A stretch of DNA of 64,000 bases from CBDFGN01 sp965247065 (GTDB taxonomy: Bacteria; Bacteroidota; Bacteroidia; Cytophagales; Cyclobacteriaceae): contig CBDFGN010000005.1 in assembly GCA_965247065.1 (NCBI GenBank), positions 496,001-560,000 on the forward strand, given 5' to 3'. Shown here piece by piece: positions 52,810-60,951 of the stretch (the first letter of the stretch is position 1; the number at the start of each line of letters is the position of its first letter). The notes beneath the pieces are model-generated. The model saw nothing but the letters and a program-made list of their open reading frames with translations. It searched no databases and had not been told where the DNA came from. The position numbers were made by a program, and so were the translations under genes.

Positions 52810-52812
52810 ATG

Positions 52813-53142
52813 CTATCTAAACAGCTTTGGATTGTTCCGATGACGATCCTTGTCGCGGGTAGTCTTTTTTTCCAGATTTCTCTTAAATGCCTCAGTGAGA
52901 TCCACACCGGTTTGGTTAGCCAGGCATATCGTGACCCAAAGAATATCGGCTAGTTCGTCCCTGAGATCAGAATCCGATTCAGACTCCTTAAAAGATTGTT
53001 CACCGAACTTGCGCGAAATGATTCTGGCTAACTCTCCGACCTCCTCAGTGAGAATGGCTAGATTGGTCAATTCATTAAAGTACCTGATTCCAGTGTCCCG
53101 GATCCATTCATCTACTTTTTGTTGCGCTTGTTTGATGGTCAT
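52813..53142 (-). CDS. MazG-like nucleotide pyrophosphohydrolase
   Basis: The 109-residue product has the all-alpha NTP pyrophosphohydrolase motifs, with Glu residues in LTEEVGELARIISRKFG and the ExxD motif in LRDELADILWVTICLAN. Such proteins clear non-canonical or excess NTPs. It sits 6 bases downstream of dtd on the minus strand, an order common in Bacteroidota. Confidence 0.88.
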   Translation of the reverse strand: MTIKQAQQKVDEWIRDTGIRYFNELTNLAILTEEVGELARIISRKFGEQSFKESESDSDLRDELADILWVTICLANQTGVDLTEAFKRNLEKKTTRDKDRHRNNPKLFR

Positions 53143-53148
53143 GGCTAG

Positions 53149-53601
53149 TTATTTCTTGTCCTTGGTATCGATTATTATGGTCACCGGACCCTGGTTTAGC
53201 AGCTGTACATCCATGTTTGCTCCAAATTCACCGGTTTGGACCTTCTTTTCCAAGTGATGTTCCAACACTTTTATAAACTTTTTGTATATCGGAATAGCAG
53301 ATTCGGGTTTTGCCGCTTTGAGGTAGGAGGGACGATTGCCTTTCTTGGTGCTGGCATGCAACGTGAATTGACTTATTAAGAGCACATCTCCATTTACCTC
53401 CTTGAGTCCCAGGTTCATTACCCCGTTTTGGTCATTAAAAATCCTAAGATTTACGACTTTGCTTGATAACCACCTGATATCCTCGTCGTTGTCGCTCTCT
53501 TCGATACCGATCAGTACCAGAAGGCCGATATCGATCTTACCCAATTGGATTCCATCAATTCCCACAGAGGCGTTGGAAACCCTTTGAACAACTGCTATCA
53601 T
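53149..53601 (-). CDS. dtd: D-aminoacyl-tRNA deacylase
   Basis: This enzyme hydrolyses D-amino acids from mischarged tRNAs. The 150 residues contain AVVQRVSNASVGIDG, the catalytic-pocket motif SQFTLHASTKKGNRPSY and the cross-subunit NQGPVTIII motif near the C-terminus (Gly-cisPro pair). It lies upstream of the mazG-like gene. Confidence 0.94.
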   Translation of the reverse strand: MIAVVQRVSNASVGIDGIQLGKIDIGLLVLIGIEESDNDEDIRWLSSKVVNLRIFNDQNGVMNLGLKEVNGDVLLISQFTLHASTKKGNRPSYLKAAKPESAIPIYKKFIKVLEHHLEKKVQTGEFGANMDVQLLNQGPVTIIIDTKDKK

Positions 53602-53948
53602 ATCTTTATCGATGGCACAGATAATTTTAGTAAATAATTTCAGTACAAATAATAAATTACTAAAACTTTTTAATCATGAGCTATATAGAAAAGCGTAAGA
53701 GATTTGGCAAATGATGGTCAAGGATAGCTGCTGGAGGCTTTGAAATTGCAGTATGAGGATGTGGTTAGGTTGTAGGTGACCGGCGGTGTCAGGGAGGGCC
53801 CGACGACGTTACTCCAGTGTCATTTAGGGGACCTAACTGGGAATAGAGTGTCTTTTTTTATTGTCTTTTTTTCTGTTTTCACCCTTTTTAGCCATCCTCT
53901 TGCTAAATTCTAGCCCAATTACCCGCACCCTCGGTTGTAAGCAACACA
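53602..53948. other. Gene-free interval before a membrane protein gene
   Basis: No gene was found. Between about 53729 and 53815 CTGGAG and CTCCAG can pair over a long distance and TTAGG/CCTAA forms a small hairpin near 53825, but no known RNA family is recognised. T-rich runs follow at 53850-53892. Confidence 0.4.
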
Positions 53949-55163
53949 GTGCCCTCCGTTCATAGCTATTTCAAATCAAGAAAGACCTCCTTTGCAGCGC
54001 TTGGGACAATATTGATCCTAACTATTGTTGCCTACGAAATATATGAACGCATCCAGCCGACTGTGGATTACCCGAATGCACCTTTGTTCGATGGTAATCA
54101 GTACTTAAAGATCACAGCCTTCCTTCAGGGGTCCGATTCAGTGTATGAGGTGAGCTTTCCGTATAATACCCGGGTACTGGTTCCCGCTTTGGTTCTACTG
54201 ATGCCTTTTGACGATGTCATAATGTCGTTCAAGGCTCTCAATCTGCTATTCAGCCTCGCAAGCCTGGTGGCGCTTTTCTTTCTCTGGAGAGATTTTGGCC
54301 TTTCTCCGCTGCTGATGTTTAGCGGCTTTTTTTGGCTTCTTTTCCATTGGACTGGATTGATTAGACTTAACCTTTTCGATCCGGTTAACGTGGATTTGCC
54401 CTTGTACTTCTTTCAAGCGCTACTTTGCTTAATAGTAATTCATGGGAGATTCTACTGGCTTCTTATTTTGGCTCCGTTAGCTGTGGCTCAAAAGGAATCC
54501 TTTATAGCCATCATGATCATTTTAGCTGGCTTTTCATTTTACCACCGAAAAGAATATGAGAAGATGGATCTGATTTGGATCGGGCTCACCTTGTTTATTT
54601 CTATTTTAGTCAAGTTTGGGATGAATCAGGTGTTTCCCCAACTCGAAGCAGGTCGCAGTGGCTTTACGACAGTTGCTTATCATCTTAAGCTGGTAGCTTT
54701 AGATCCCTTTCGAATTGCGCGGTGGATCGCCGCAATATTCGTCGCATTTGGGGGAGTGCTGATTCTGAACTTGCGGCGAACAAAGAAATTTTCACTGGAC
54801 CGGCAACATTCCCTCCTAGGCCTGTTTTCTCTTACTTATTTGGTTTTCGGGATCTTGGCCGGTGGGGATATGCTTCGAATTGTGTTTTTAGGATTCCCTT
54901 TCATTATGACGCTGCTTTTAAGCGGTATAAGAAAAGAATCTGAGAATTTGGTGATCATCGCCGTAGTTCTATCACTTCCGTTGATGAAACTTAGGTCGAC
55001 CATACCCGATCCCGTCAACTCGTGGACTGAATTCGTAGAATGGTATCCGGAATATGCCTCCTGGCAAATGGTCCTGATATGGCTAGGATATGCCGTGGTA
55101 ATGTACTTGGTTACCCTGGCTTGGAGGAAGTATGAGCCGCGCAAGGTCCGCACCGGGGTCTAA
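53949..55163 (+). CDS. Polytopic membrane protein, possibly GT-C-like
   Basis: The 404-residue product (GTG start at 53949) has about ten hydrophobic segments. An early periplasmic-type loop with acidic residues (LFDGNQYLKITAFL) and a second loop LNLFDPVNVDLPLYFFQ resemble the layout of GT-C glycosyltransferases or related mannosyltransferase-like proteins, but no signature is decisive. It is convergent with the YdjM-like gene, one base away. Confidence 0.6.
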   Translation: MPSVHSYFKSRKTSFAALGTILILTIVAYEIYERIQPTVDYPNAPLFDGNQYLKITAFLQGSDSVYEVSFPYNTRVLVPALVLLMPFDDVIMSFKALNLLFSLASLVALFFLWRDFGLSPLLMFSGFFWLLFHWTGLIRLNLFDPVNVDLPLYFFQALLCLIVIHGRFYWLLILAPLAVAQKESFIAIMIILAGFSFYHRKEYEKMDLIWIGLTLFISILVKFGMNQVFPQLEAGRSGFTTVAYHLKLVALDPFRIARWIAAIFVAFGGVLILNLRRTKKFSLDRQHSLLGLFSLTYLVFGILAGGDMLRIVFLGFPFIMTLLLSGIRKESENLVIIAVVLSLPLMKLRSTIPDPVNSWTEFVEWYPEYASWQMVLIWLGYAVVMYLVTLAWRKYEPRKVRTGV

Positions 55164-55164
55164 G

Positions 55165-56169
55165 TCAAATACCCTTTGCCCGCTCTAAAAGTTGCGCGAA
55201 GACAACGCTATTCATGCTCATCCCGGAAGGTCGACGCTGTACGGTCAAGCCCTCTGTTGCTTCGGCTATAGTGAATGAAAAAATATAACTACCAGTCAGG
55301 TCGAACCACCCGGAAGAAGTGCCAAATCTCAGATCATTAAAGAGCACGTCATTGTTCTTTTCCTGAAGTACGTAATAACCTTTGGAGAATTCCTTAAGGG
55401 TCCGTAGTTCATGGGCGGGTTCGAATGGAGTGAGCAGATTCTCATTTCGGGGTATAAATTTTGGACTCTGTGCGTTCTGATCGAAGAGTGAATAATATCC
55501 TACATAATATCCCTCTTTGCTCTCAGCGATCACGGACCAGAGAACATTGTTCAAGGGAGCTGGCAAGGTCATTTTCCTGTGGTATTCAATTTTCTTGAGC
55601 GCTAATATCTCCGAGGTTCTAAGTTCAACATAGAATTTGTTTATTACCGTCAGCGTGAGATACACCGAGCTTATCACCAAGCCCAGTTTGATCACGCGCT
55701 TTCGGGCCTGCCTGTGACCGGATAAGAACAGTGCGGCAACCACCGAAATGATCAGTGGCAAGGTGTAAAGGGGATCAACTACAAAAATTGTATTGAAAGC
55801 GAGACGATAGTTTAATGGCCAAAACAATTGAGTGCCGTAATTAGTGAAGATATCCAGCAAAGGATGAGTGATGAGGCTCCAAAAAAACAGCTTAGTCCAA
55901 TCCTGGCGGGTTCCACTTCTGTTCCGATATAGCCGGAAGACTAAATATCCCAGCAAGGGGGAGGCGAGAAGAACGAAAACAATGGAATGAGAAAAACCCC
56001 TATGGACCAGCAAACCCTCCACATCAGTGACCCAGGCATTTGCAAAAACATCCAGATCGGGTATAGTTCCGCCCACAGCCCCCCAAAGAGCAGTCTTGTT
56101 CCCGACCTTTTTACCAATAACCGCTTGGCCTACCGCGGCGCCCAGAAATGCTTGGGTAATAGAATCCAT
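55165..56169 (-). CDS. Membrane-bound metal-dependent hydrolase, YdjM/DUF457 family
   Basis: The 334-residue product starts MDSITQAFLGAAVGQAVIG and has GTIPDLDVFANAW, LVHRGFSHSIVFVLL and LITHPLLDIFTNYGTQLFWP with the conserved His/Asp residues of this family, plus several membrane segments. Members are predicted zinc-dependent hydrolases of unknown substrate. Confidence 0.88.
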   Translation of the reverse strand: MDSITQAFLGAAVGQAVIGKKVGNKTALWGAVGGTIPDLDVFANAWVTDVEGLLVHRGFSHSIVFVLLASPLLGYLVFRLYRNRSGTRQDWTKLFFWSLITHPLLDIFTNYGTQLFWPLNYRLAFNTIFVVDPLYTLPLIISVVAALFLSGHRQARKRVIKLGLVISSVYLTLTVINKFYVELRTSEILALKKIEYHRKMTLPAPLNNVLWSVIAESKEGYYVGYYSLFDQNAQSPKFIPRNENLLTPFEPAHELRTLKEFSKGYYVLQEKNNDVLFNDLRFGTSSGWFDLTGSYIFSFTIAEATEGLTVQRRPSGMSMNSVVFAQLLERAKGI

Positions 56170-56184
56170 GAACGCTTTTGAGCT

Positions 56185-56601
56185 TTATGAATTCTCAGTC
56201 ATACCCTGGGTTGCCTCCCACTTCTTGAATAGATCCACGTCCTTCCTGATGCTCTTGAGGACCAGCAGCAAAAATGTCAAATCATCCAAAAGCCCGGCCA
56301 CGGGGATAAAATCTGGAACAATATCAAATGGATTCACAAAGTACAGCAGACCAGCAATTATGAGGGTCAAGGTCCGCCATGGTGTTTCAAGATAGGCTCC
56401 TTTCAGGTGGGCGGATAACATCCTAATGAAAGTATTTACCAAAGTAAATAGAGACTCAAGAGTTTCGTCGCCGACCTGAACTGACTTGATCTTATCCTTG
56501 GCCTTCCCGGCAAGTTCTTGCAATCCCCTGTTATCGGCCAGCAGTTTTTCGGCTTTCCTTTTGGTCTTTTTCAAAATGGATGATTCTCGCCCGTTTTCCA
56601 T
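56185..56601 (-). CDS. DUF1232 domain protein
   Basis: The 138-residue protein ends with a DUF1232 segment: a hydrophobic helix TLTLIIAGLLYFVNPFDIVPDFIPVAGLLDDLTFLLLVL with the characteristic NPFDIVPDFIP motif. The N-terminal half is charged and helical. It overlaps the upstream gene stop by one base (TGATG), so they are co-translated. Confidence 0.88.
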   Translation of the reverse strand: MENGRESSILKKTKRKAEKLLADNRGLQELAGKAKDKIKSVQVGDETLESLFTLVNTFIRMLSAHLKGAYLETPWRTLTLIIAGLLYFVNPFDIVPDFIPVAGLLDDLTFLLLVLKSIRKDVDLFKKWEATQGMTENS

Positions 56602-57122
56602 CAGAATAATTCCCGGATCTCGTCCTTTAAGTGCTTTAACGGATAACTTACCGGATCTATTTTTCGATTCATTACATTTTCTAAAATGGACCGGGCTAGA
56701 TCAATTGACTTAGCTTTCTTGTCCATTTCCTCAGCAGACTCATTAATTATCATCACAACCTCTTCCATGGCATTCTTGATTAGATCCCAAGTTTCATCGG
56801 TCATGTACACCTGTTGGGAGAGATTGTGATTGTATTCTTCCCTGAGTTCTCTGAGCATAACCTGTTGAAACTCTTTACCCGTGAGCTCGCCGTGGTTCAG
56901 CCTGGGTATCAAATTGTTAGGCGTTATTCGCTCTAAAAATAGGCACATCCTCTCGTACGCTTGCAGCCTGATTGGCAACACGATTTCCGTACCCTTGGTA
57001 CGGATATTTAGAACTTTGTTCTCAGTTTCTTTAAACAAAAAAGACTTAACCGTAAGGTACATCGCATATAATACCAATCCGGCGGGGATCAAAAGCTTTC
57101 CAAATTCTATAACTATCTCCAT
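56601..57122 (-). CDS. Membrane-anchored protein of unknown function (DUF7935-like)
   Basis: The 173-residue product has an N-terminal transmembrane helix (LLIPAGLVLYAMYLTVKSFLF) and a helical soluble part with LPIRLQAYERMCLFLERITPNNLIPR. I associate that pattern with a Bacteroidota-specific family (DUF7935), from memory. It forms an operon with the DUF1232 gene. Confidence 0.65.
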   Translation of the reverse strand: MEIVIEFGKLLIPAGLVLYAMYLTVKSFLFKETENKVLNIRTKGTEIVLPIRLQAYERMCLFLERITPNNLIPRLNHGELTGKEFQQVMLRELREEYNHNLSQQVYMTDETWDLIKNAMEEVVMIINESAEEMDKKAKSIDLARSILENVMNRKIDPVSYPLKHLKDEIRELF

Positions 57123-57230
57123 GACGTTAAGGTTGCAGAATCGAATTTAGGTCAAATATAATATCAACCATTCGATCGCAAGATTATATAGGAAGTAAAT
57201 AAGAACCGTCACTTACACCTGTGATTAGAT

Positions 57231-57347
57231 ATGATCGCCATTTCCATTACCCGTAAAGCGAAAGAAGAAATTAATAAAATAATGAAGGCAAAACAAATTC
57301 CTGACGGCTACGCATTGCGAGTGGGGATACGGGGAACCGGCCGGTGA
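57231..57347 (+). pseudogene. N-terminal fragment of an IscA/HesB-type iron-sulfur carrier
   Basis: An ATG at 57231 opens 38 codons (MIAISITRKAKEEINKIM, KQIPDGYALRVGIRGTGR) closely matching the start of A-type Fe-S carrier proteins. It stops at TGA 57345-57347 exactly where the first cluster Cys (GTGC) is expected. The remaining two thirds, including all cluster cysteines, are missing. The folB end lies directly against it. Confidence 0.7.
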
Positions 57348-57740
57348 TCAGGCCTTGAATTTCAAGAGTTGACTCTCAAACTGGTGTCGGGTTCGTTTCA
57401 TGCTTACCTGAGCCGACCGGCAAACGCCTCCAATCGAGGGGTTAAACTTGGATACGCAAATATCAACGGCGTCAGCTTGCGGAAAATTCTCAAAAATACT
57501 GCGAATTATGCGCCTTCCAATATTCTCTAGGAGCCGCGACCTAATGCTCATTTCCAAGGCCACAATTTTGTACAGGTTCTCGTAGTTGATAGTCTCGGAC
57601 AATCGGTCCTCTTCGGCGGCACGATCGAAATCAGTCTCTACAATAACGTCTACCGCATACTTGTTTCCAACCTTTTGTTCTTCGTCGTAGTATCCATGAT
57701 GTGCGAAGAACTCAAGCCCCTCGAGCGCAACCTTACCCAT
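57348..57740 (-). CDS. folB: Dihydroneopterin aldolase
   Basis: This enzyme acts in folate synthesis, cleaving dihydroneopterin. The 130-residue product has VALEGLEFFAHHGYYDEEQKVGN and SETINYENLYKIVA, plus a VSKFNPSIGGVCRSAQVSM C-terminal segment with the usual KxxP pattern altered to KFNPSIGG. It is last in a WD40-divIVA-folB operon, one base from divIVA. Confidence 0.92.
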   Translation of the reverse strand: MGKVALEGLEFFAHHGYYDEEQKVGNKYAVDVIVETDFDRAAEEDRLSETINYENLYKIVALEMSIRSRLLENIGRRIIRSIFENFPQADAVDICVSKFNPSIGGVCRSAQVSMKRTRHQFESQLLKFKA

Positions 57741-58460
57741 TTAGGTGCCGATTTGATCGAAGAATGACTTATTATCTTCCGTGCTGGTCCGCTCCGGCTT
57801 AGTTTCATCCTCAGGGCCATTGGGATTGGATTCTTTGGGTTGCGCGGGTTGCGAATTGGCTACACGAGGCTCTGATTTAGCCTGCTTTTGGACTCTGGAA
57901 AGGTCCTTGGATTGCTTAAGAAAGGAATCTATCCCCTGGTAATTGGTTTGCTTTCGCAGTTTCTCAACTCGTTCAAGCGTGTCAGTAGATAAATTCTTGA
58001 GCTCGGAAATGAGGTTATCACGATATTTTTCGAATTCCTTATAAACCTGCTCCAGGCTTTTTACTTCATCCTGCATCCCTTCAACGATTTCCCTGGAATC
58101 GGCTTCCGCTTCTTCGATAATTGCCTTGGCCTTGTTCTCGGCCTCGTTCATCAAAGCCTCCGATTTCATTTGGGATTCCTTCAAATGCAATTCAGCTGAT
58201 TTGTTCGCCTGCTCGATCATATTTGCCCCGGTGTCCTCCGCTGTCTTCAAGGTTTTGAACAACGAACTCTCTACTTCTCTTAGCTTTTCAACTTCCTTCT
58301 GTGAGTTTTCCAGTTTCAATCTTAGCTCCTTGCCCTCCTCCTGTATTCTCTCCCATTCCTTTGAAAGAGATAGTAGGAAAGCACTCACCTCATCCTTATC
58401 GTAACCGCGAAAGGTTTTTTCAAACGATTTTTGTCGAATTTCAATTGGGGTGATCTTCAT
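57741..58460 (-). CDS. DivIVA domain protein
   Basis: The 239-residue product starts with a DivIVA membrane-binding domain (ITPIEIRQKSFEKTFRGYDKDEVSAFL, residues 3-29). A long coiled coil follows to about residue 170, then a proline/glutamate-rich disordered tail. DivIVA proteins mark curved membranes and organise division or polar growth. The start overlaps the WD40 gene stop by 4 bases. Confidence 0.85.
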   Translation of the reverse strand: MKITPIEIRQKSFEKTFRGYDKDEVSAFLLSLSKEWERIQEEGKELRLKLENSQKEVEKLREVESSLFKTLKTAEDTGANMIEQANKSAELHLKESQMKSEALMNEAENKAKAIIEEAEADSREIVEGMQDEVKSLEQVYKEFEKYRDNLISELKNLSTDTLERVEKLRKQTNYQGIDSFLKQSKDLSRVQKQAKSEPRVANSQPAQPKESNPNGPEDETKPERTSTEDNKSFFDQIGT

Positions 58461-59380
58461 GATTCGTTATTAAATTCCAAGTCCCAAACCGAGATTGTAC
58501 GATCGTCGCTACAGGATACTATTTGGTTTTGGAAGGAGGTCCAGAGTAATTTATTGACCGAGGTACCGTGGCCGGCGTGGCGGGCTTTGTCAATGACTTT
58601 CAGTAATTTATATCGTTGTGCGTCCCATACTTTAATGGACTTATCCATGCTACAAGTTACGAAATGTTTTCCATCAGGACTAAAGTCCAAATGATTAATG
58701 GTGTACATATGGGCCACTATGGACTGCAATAACACGGGCTCTTCCTGGAGTGACCAGACCTTAAGGTGAGCGTCCCGACTGCCGCTCAAAACCTGATTGT
58801 AATCAGGGCTATATCGCACCGTAAATACTGAATTTTGATGGGCTTCAAATTCATTGGTTATTTCAAGGGTATCCAGATCGAACAACCGGATCTTATTATC
58901 ACTAAAGCCAACGGCCATCTCGCGATGCAAATAATTGATATCGCAACAACGCGCGCTTTGGTCAGATGCCTTAACCCGGGCAACTTCGGACATTTTTTTT
59001 GGATCGAAGAATATCACTTCACCCTCGCCAGTGCAAATTATCAAAAGATTTTTCCAAAACTTGATGTCATATATTGCCCCTTTGGTCAGCTGAGCGGAGC
59101 CCACTTCCTTTTGTTGATCGGTTCTTATGAAATGAACACCTTCATAATTGTGGCCAACTGCCAAGAGTTTGGAGGATGGGTCCAAGTCCATGGCGTACAC
59201 CGAATTAGGAAGTTGGGCGATCAGCCGGCCGTTTTCCGGAGCGCGCAAGTCCCATTCAACTACCATGCCGTCTCCGGATCCTGAATAGAATATGGCTCCG
59301 TTTCCAACGCCTTTTACCGTATAAACGGCATCATTGTGACCGGTCAGATTATGTAGTTTGGAGACGGTTACCAGGGCCAT
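58457..59380 (-). CDS. WD40 repeat protein
   Basis: From ATG 59380 the product has 307 residues, mostly WD40 repeats. HNDAVYTVKGVGNGAIFYSGSGDGMVVEWDL, HQNSVFTVRYSPDYNQVLSGSRDAHLKVWSL and FSPDGKHFVTCSMDKSIKVWD show the GH...WD pattern; about seven blades are expected. It is likely a cytoplasmic scaffold, as there is no signal peptide. The longer open frame to 59572 overlaps the divergent gene. Confidence 0.88.
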   Translation of the reverse strand: MALVTVSKLHNLTGHNDAVYTVKGVGNGAIFYSGSGDGMVVEWDLRAPENGRLIAQLPNSVYAMDLDPSSKLLAVGHNYEGVHFIRTDQQKEVGSAQLTKGAIYDIKFWKNLLIICTGEGEVIFFDPKKMSEVARVKASDQSARCCDINYLHREMAVGFSDNKIRLFDLDTLEITNEFEAHQNSVFTVRYSPDYNQVLSGSRDAHLKVWSLQEEPVLLQSIVAHMYTINHLDFSPDGKHFVTCSMDKSIKVWDAQRYKLLKVIDKARHAGHGTSVNKLLWTSFQNQIVSCSDDRTISVWDLEFNNES

Positions 59381-59452
59381 ATTGTGCAATAATAGTCGAT
59401 TTGGAATATTTAAAATAAGCGAAAATAGTTTGGATGGATTAAATTGTGGCCC

Positions 59453-60088
59453 ATGCCGGTAAGAAAACGTGCCCGGGTTTCCGAGTCGGTTTCCTGGGCC
59501 ATATGGGAAATAACAGAGAGTTACGGGGAGCTGTTCGAAGGGCTGCCTTTGGATAAACTCGACGAGGATCAACTATCCTTGGTAAATAACAAGAAGAAGA
59601 GAAAAGAATACTTAGCAGGACGGATGGCAGTGAAGGATTTATTGATGCAAAGGGGACTACACTTCCAAGGCATTTCTAAGGACGAATGGGGGAAGCCCTA
59701 TTTGTTAGACTCTCAACACCACATTAGCATCTCCAATACCTTTCCCTATGCCGTCGCTATGTTCAACCAAAATCGTCCGGCCGGGATCGATATGGAAAAA
59801 ACCGATCCGAAGTTTTTGAAGATCGCGCATAAATTCCTAAACCAAGAGGAGCTTAACTTGGCTGGCGAGAATATTTTGGCATTAAACATACTTTGGTGCG
59901 CCAAGGAGGCCTTGTATAAGGTCTTTGGGAAGAAGAGGTTGAGCTTTCGTAGGGATATATTGATTGACCCTTTTGAGCTGCACGATTCAGGACTCCTTAC
60001 TGGCCAAATAGAAGTGGGTGGTTTTAGGGAGAATCATCATTTGGAATACCTGCGCTGGGGTAACTATATTATATGCTATAATACCTAA
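59453..60088 (+). CDS. 4'-phosphopantetheinyl transferase superfamily protein
   Basis: From ATG 59453 the product has 211 residues. The family core is visible: GKPYL...HISISNTFPYAVAMF, PAGIDMEK (Mg-binding Asp) and LNILWCAKEALYKVFGKKRL (WxxKEA). It would attach the prosthetic group to acyl or peptidyl carrier proteins. It is divergent from the WD40 operon with only 72 bases between the starts. Confidence 0.92.
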   Translation: MPVRKRARVSESVSWAIWEITESYGELFEGLPLDKLDEDQLSLVNNKKKRKEYLAGRMAVKDLLMQRGLHFQGISKDEWGKPYLLDSQHHISISNTFPYAVAMFNQNRPAGIDMEKTDPKFLKIAHKFLNQEELNLAGENILALNILWCAKEALYKVFGKKRLSFRRDILIDPFELHDSGLLTGQIEVGGFRENHHLEYLRWGNYIICYNT

Positions 60089-60096
60089 GCCTCAAC

Positions 60097-60939
60097 TCAT
60101 TCTCCGGGCTCAGAAATTGTTCCAAGCAAGATCTTGATTTCATCAACTTTGTAATGGTCGCCGATTTTTTCGAATGAAATCATCAGGTTGCGAAATATCC
60201 TTTTCAGAACATCAATGTTCTGGCAAGGTTCATAAAAGATGTCCACAGGATTCAGTTGCAAATGTGAGATGTAATTATCTATATCCTCTCTCGAAAAGAT
60301 CAATCCGCGATTGAAGGCGTTGATATAAAATTGGGCGTCTTTCTTCTTATAAGTGAGAATGAAGAGATTGGGCAAATTAACTCCAAAGACAGGCATCTTC
60401 AACTTCTGGGCTATTAGCAAGTATACCATGCAAAGGGAAATCGGATTACCCTTCCTAGTTTCGAGCACCACGTTGATCATTGAATTTCCCGGCGCGTGAA
60501 AGTTTTTGGTGTTGGCGCTGAATTTGAGTTTGTTGAAAATTACTCCATTTAAGATCTTAACCTGGTCCATATAATGGGCATCGGGATCAAATGCTACCCA
60601 AGCTTCATAATAGATCTGTTCCAGTTGCTTTCTAAGATGCGACAACTCCAGGTCCGGATAATGATATAGGCTTACCAGCCATAATCCTTCAAGCAAGTCC
60701 TGCTTCTTACTGTTCTTCCAAACTCCTAGCTTGTCCTTAAGATTTTCAAACTGCAAATTGTGGATCAGATCTTCGATTCGTTTCTGGACCGTTGGATTGA
60801 ACGATTTTTCCCATTCACTTTCCAGAATAGGGATAACGTGATTACCCAATGAAGCAATCTTTTGTTCCACTTCCCATAATACTTCTGTGTCTTCATCGTC
60901 CAGTAGCGATACGAGGGCTTTTATCTCCTTTTTGTTCAT
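60097..60939 (-). CDS. Transglutaminase-like SirB1 family protein
   Basis: The 280-residue product resembles the SirB1/Transglut_core2 family. The marks are RKGNPISLCMVYLLIAQKL (Cys position), PVFGVNLPNLFILTYK (family HFLL-like position reading NLFIL) and FINAF-type text at FYINAFNRGLIFSRED. Function is unknown; relatives may be protease-like. It lies 12 bases downstream of the carboxylase gene. Confidence 0.8.
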   Translation of the reverse strand: MNKKEIKALVSLLDDEDTEVLWEVEQKIASLGNHVIPILESEWEKSFNPTVQKRIEDLIHNLQFENLKDKLGVWKNSKKQDLLEGLWLVSLYHYPDLELSHLRKQLEQIYYEAWVAFDPDAHYMDQVKILNGVIFNKLKFSANTKNFHAPGNSMINVVLETRKGNPISLCMVYLLIAQKLKMPVFGVNLPNLFILTYKKKDAQFYINAFNRGLIFSREDIDNYISHLQLNPVDIFYEPCQNIDVLKRIFRNLMISFEKIGDHYKVDEIKILLGTISEPGE

Positions 60940-60951
60940 CCCTTCAAGAGG

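Noticed and set aside
53729..53850. Possible structured RNA in the interval before the membrane protein gene
   Set aside because: The pairings are short and widely spaced, with no match to a known RNA; kept only as a note on the interval.
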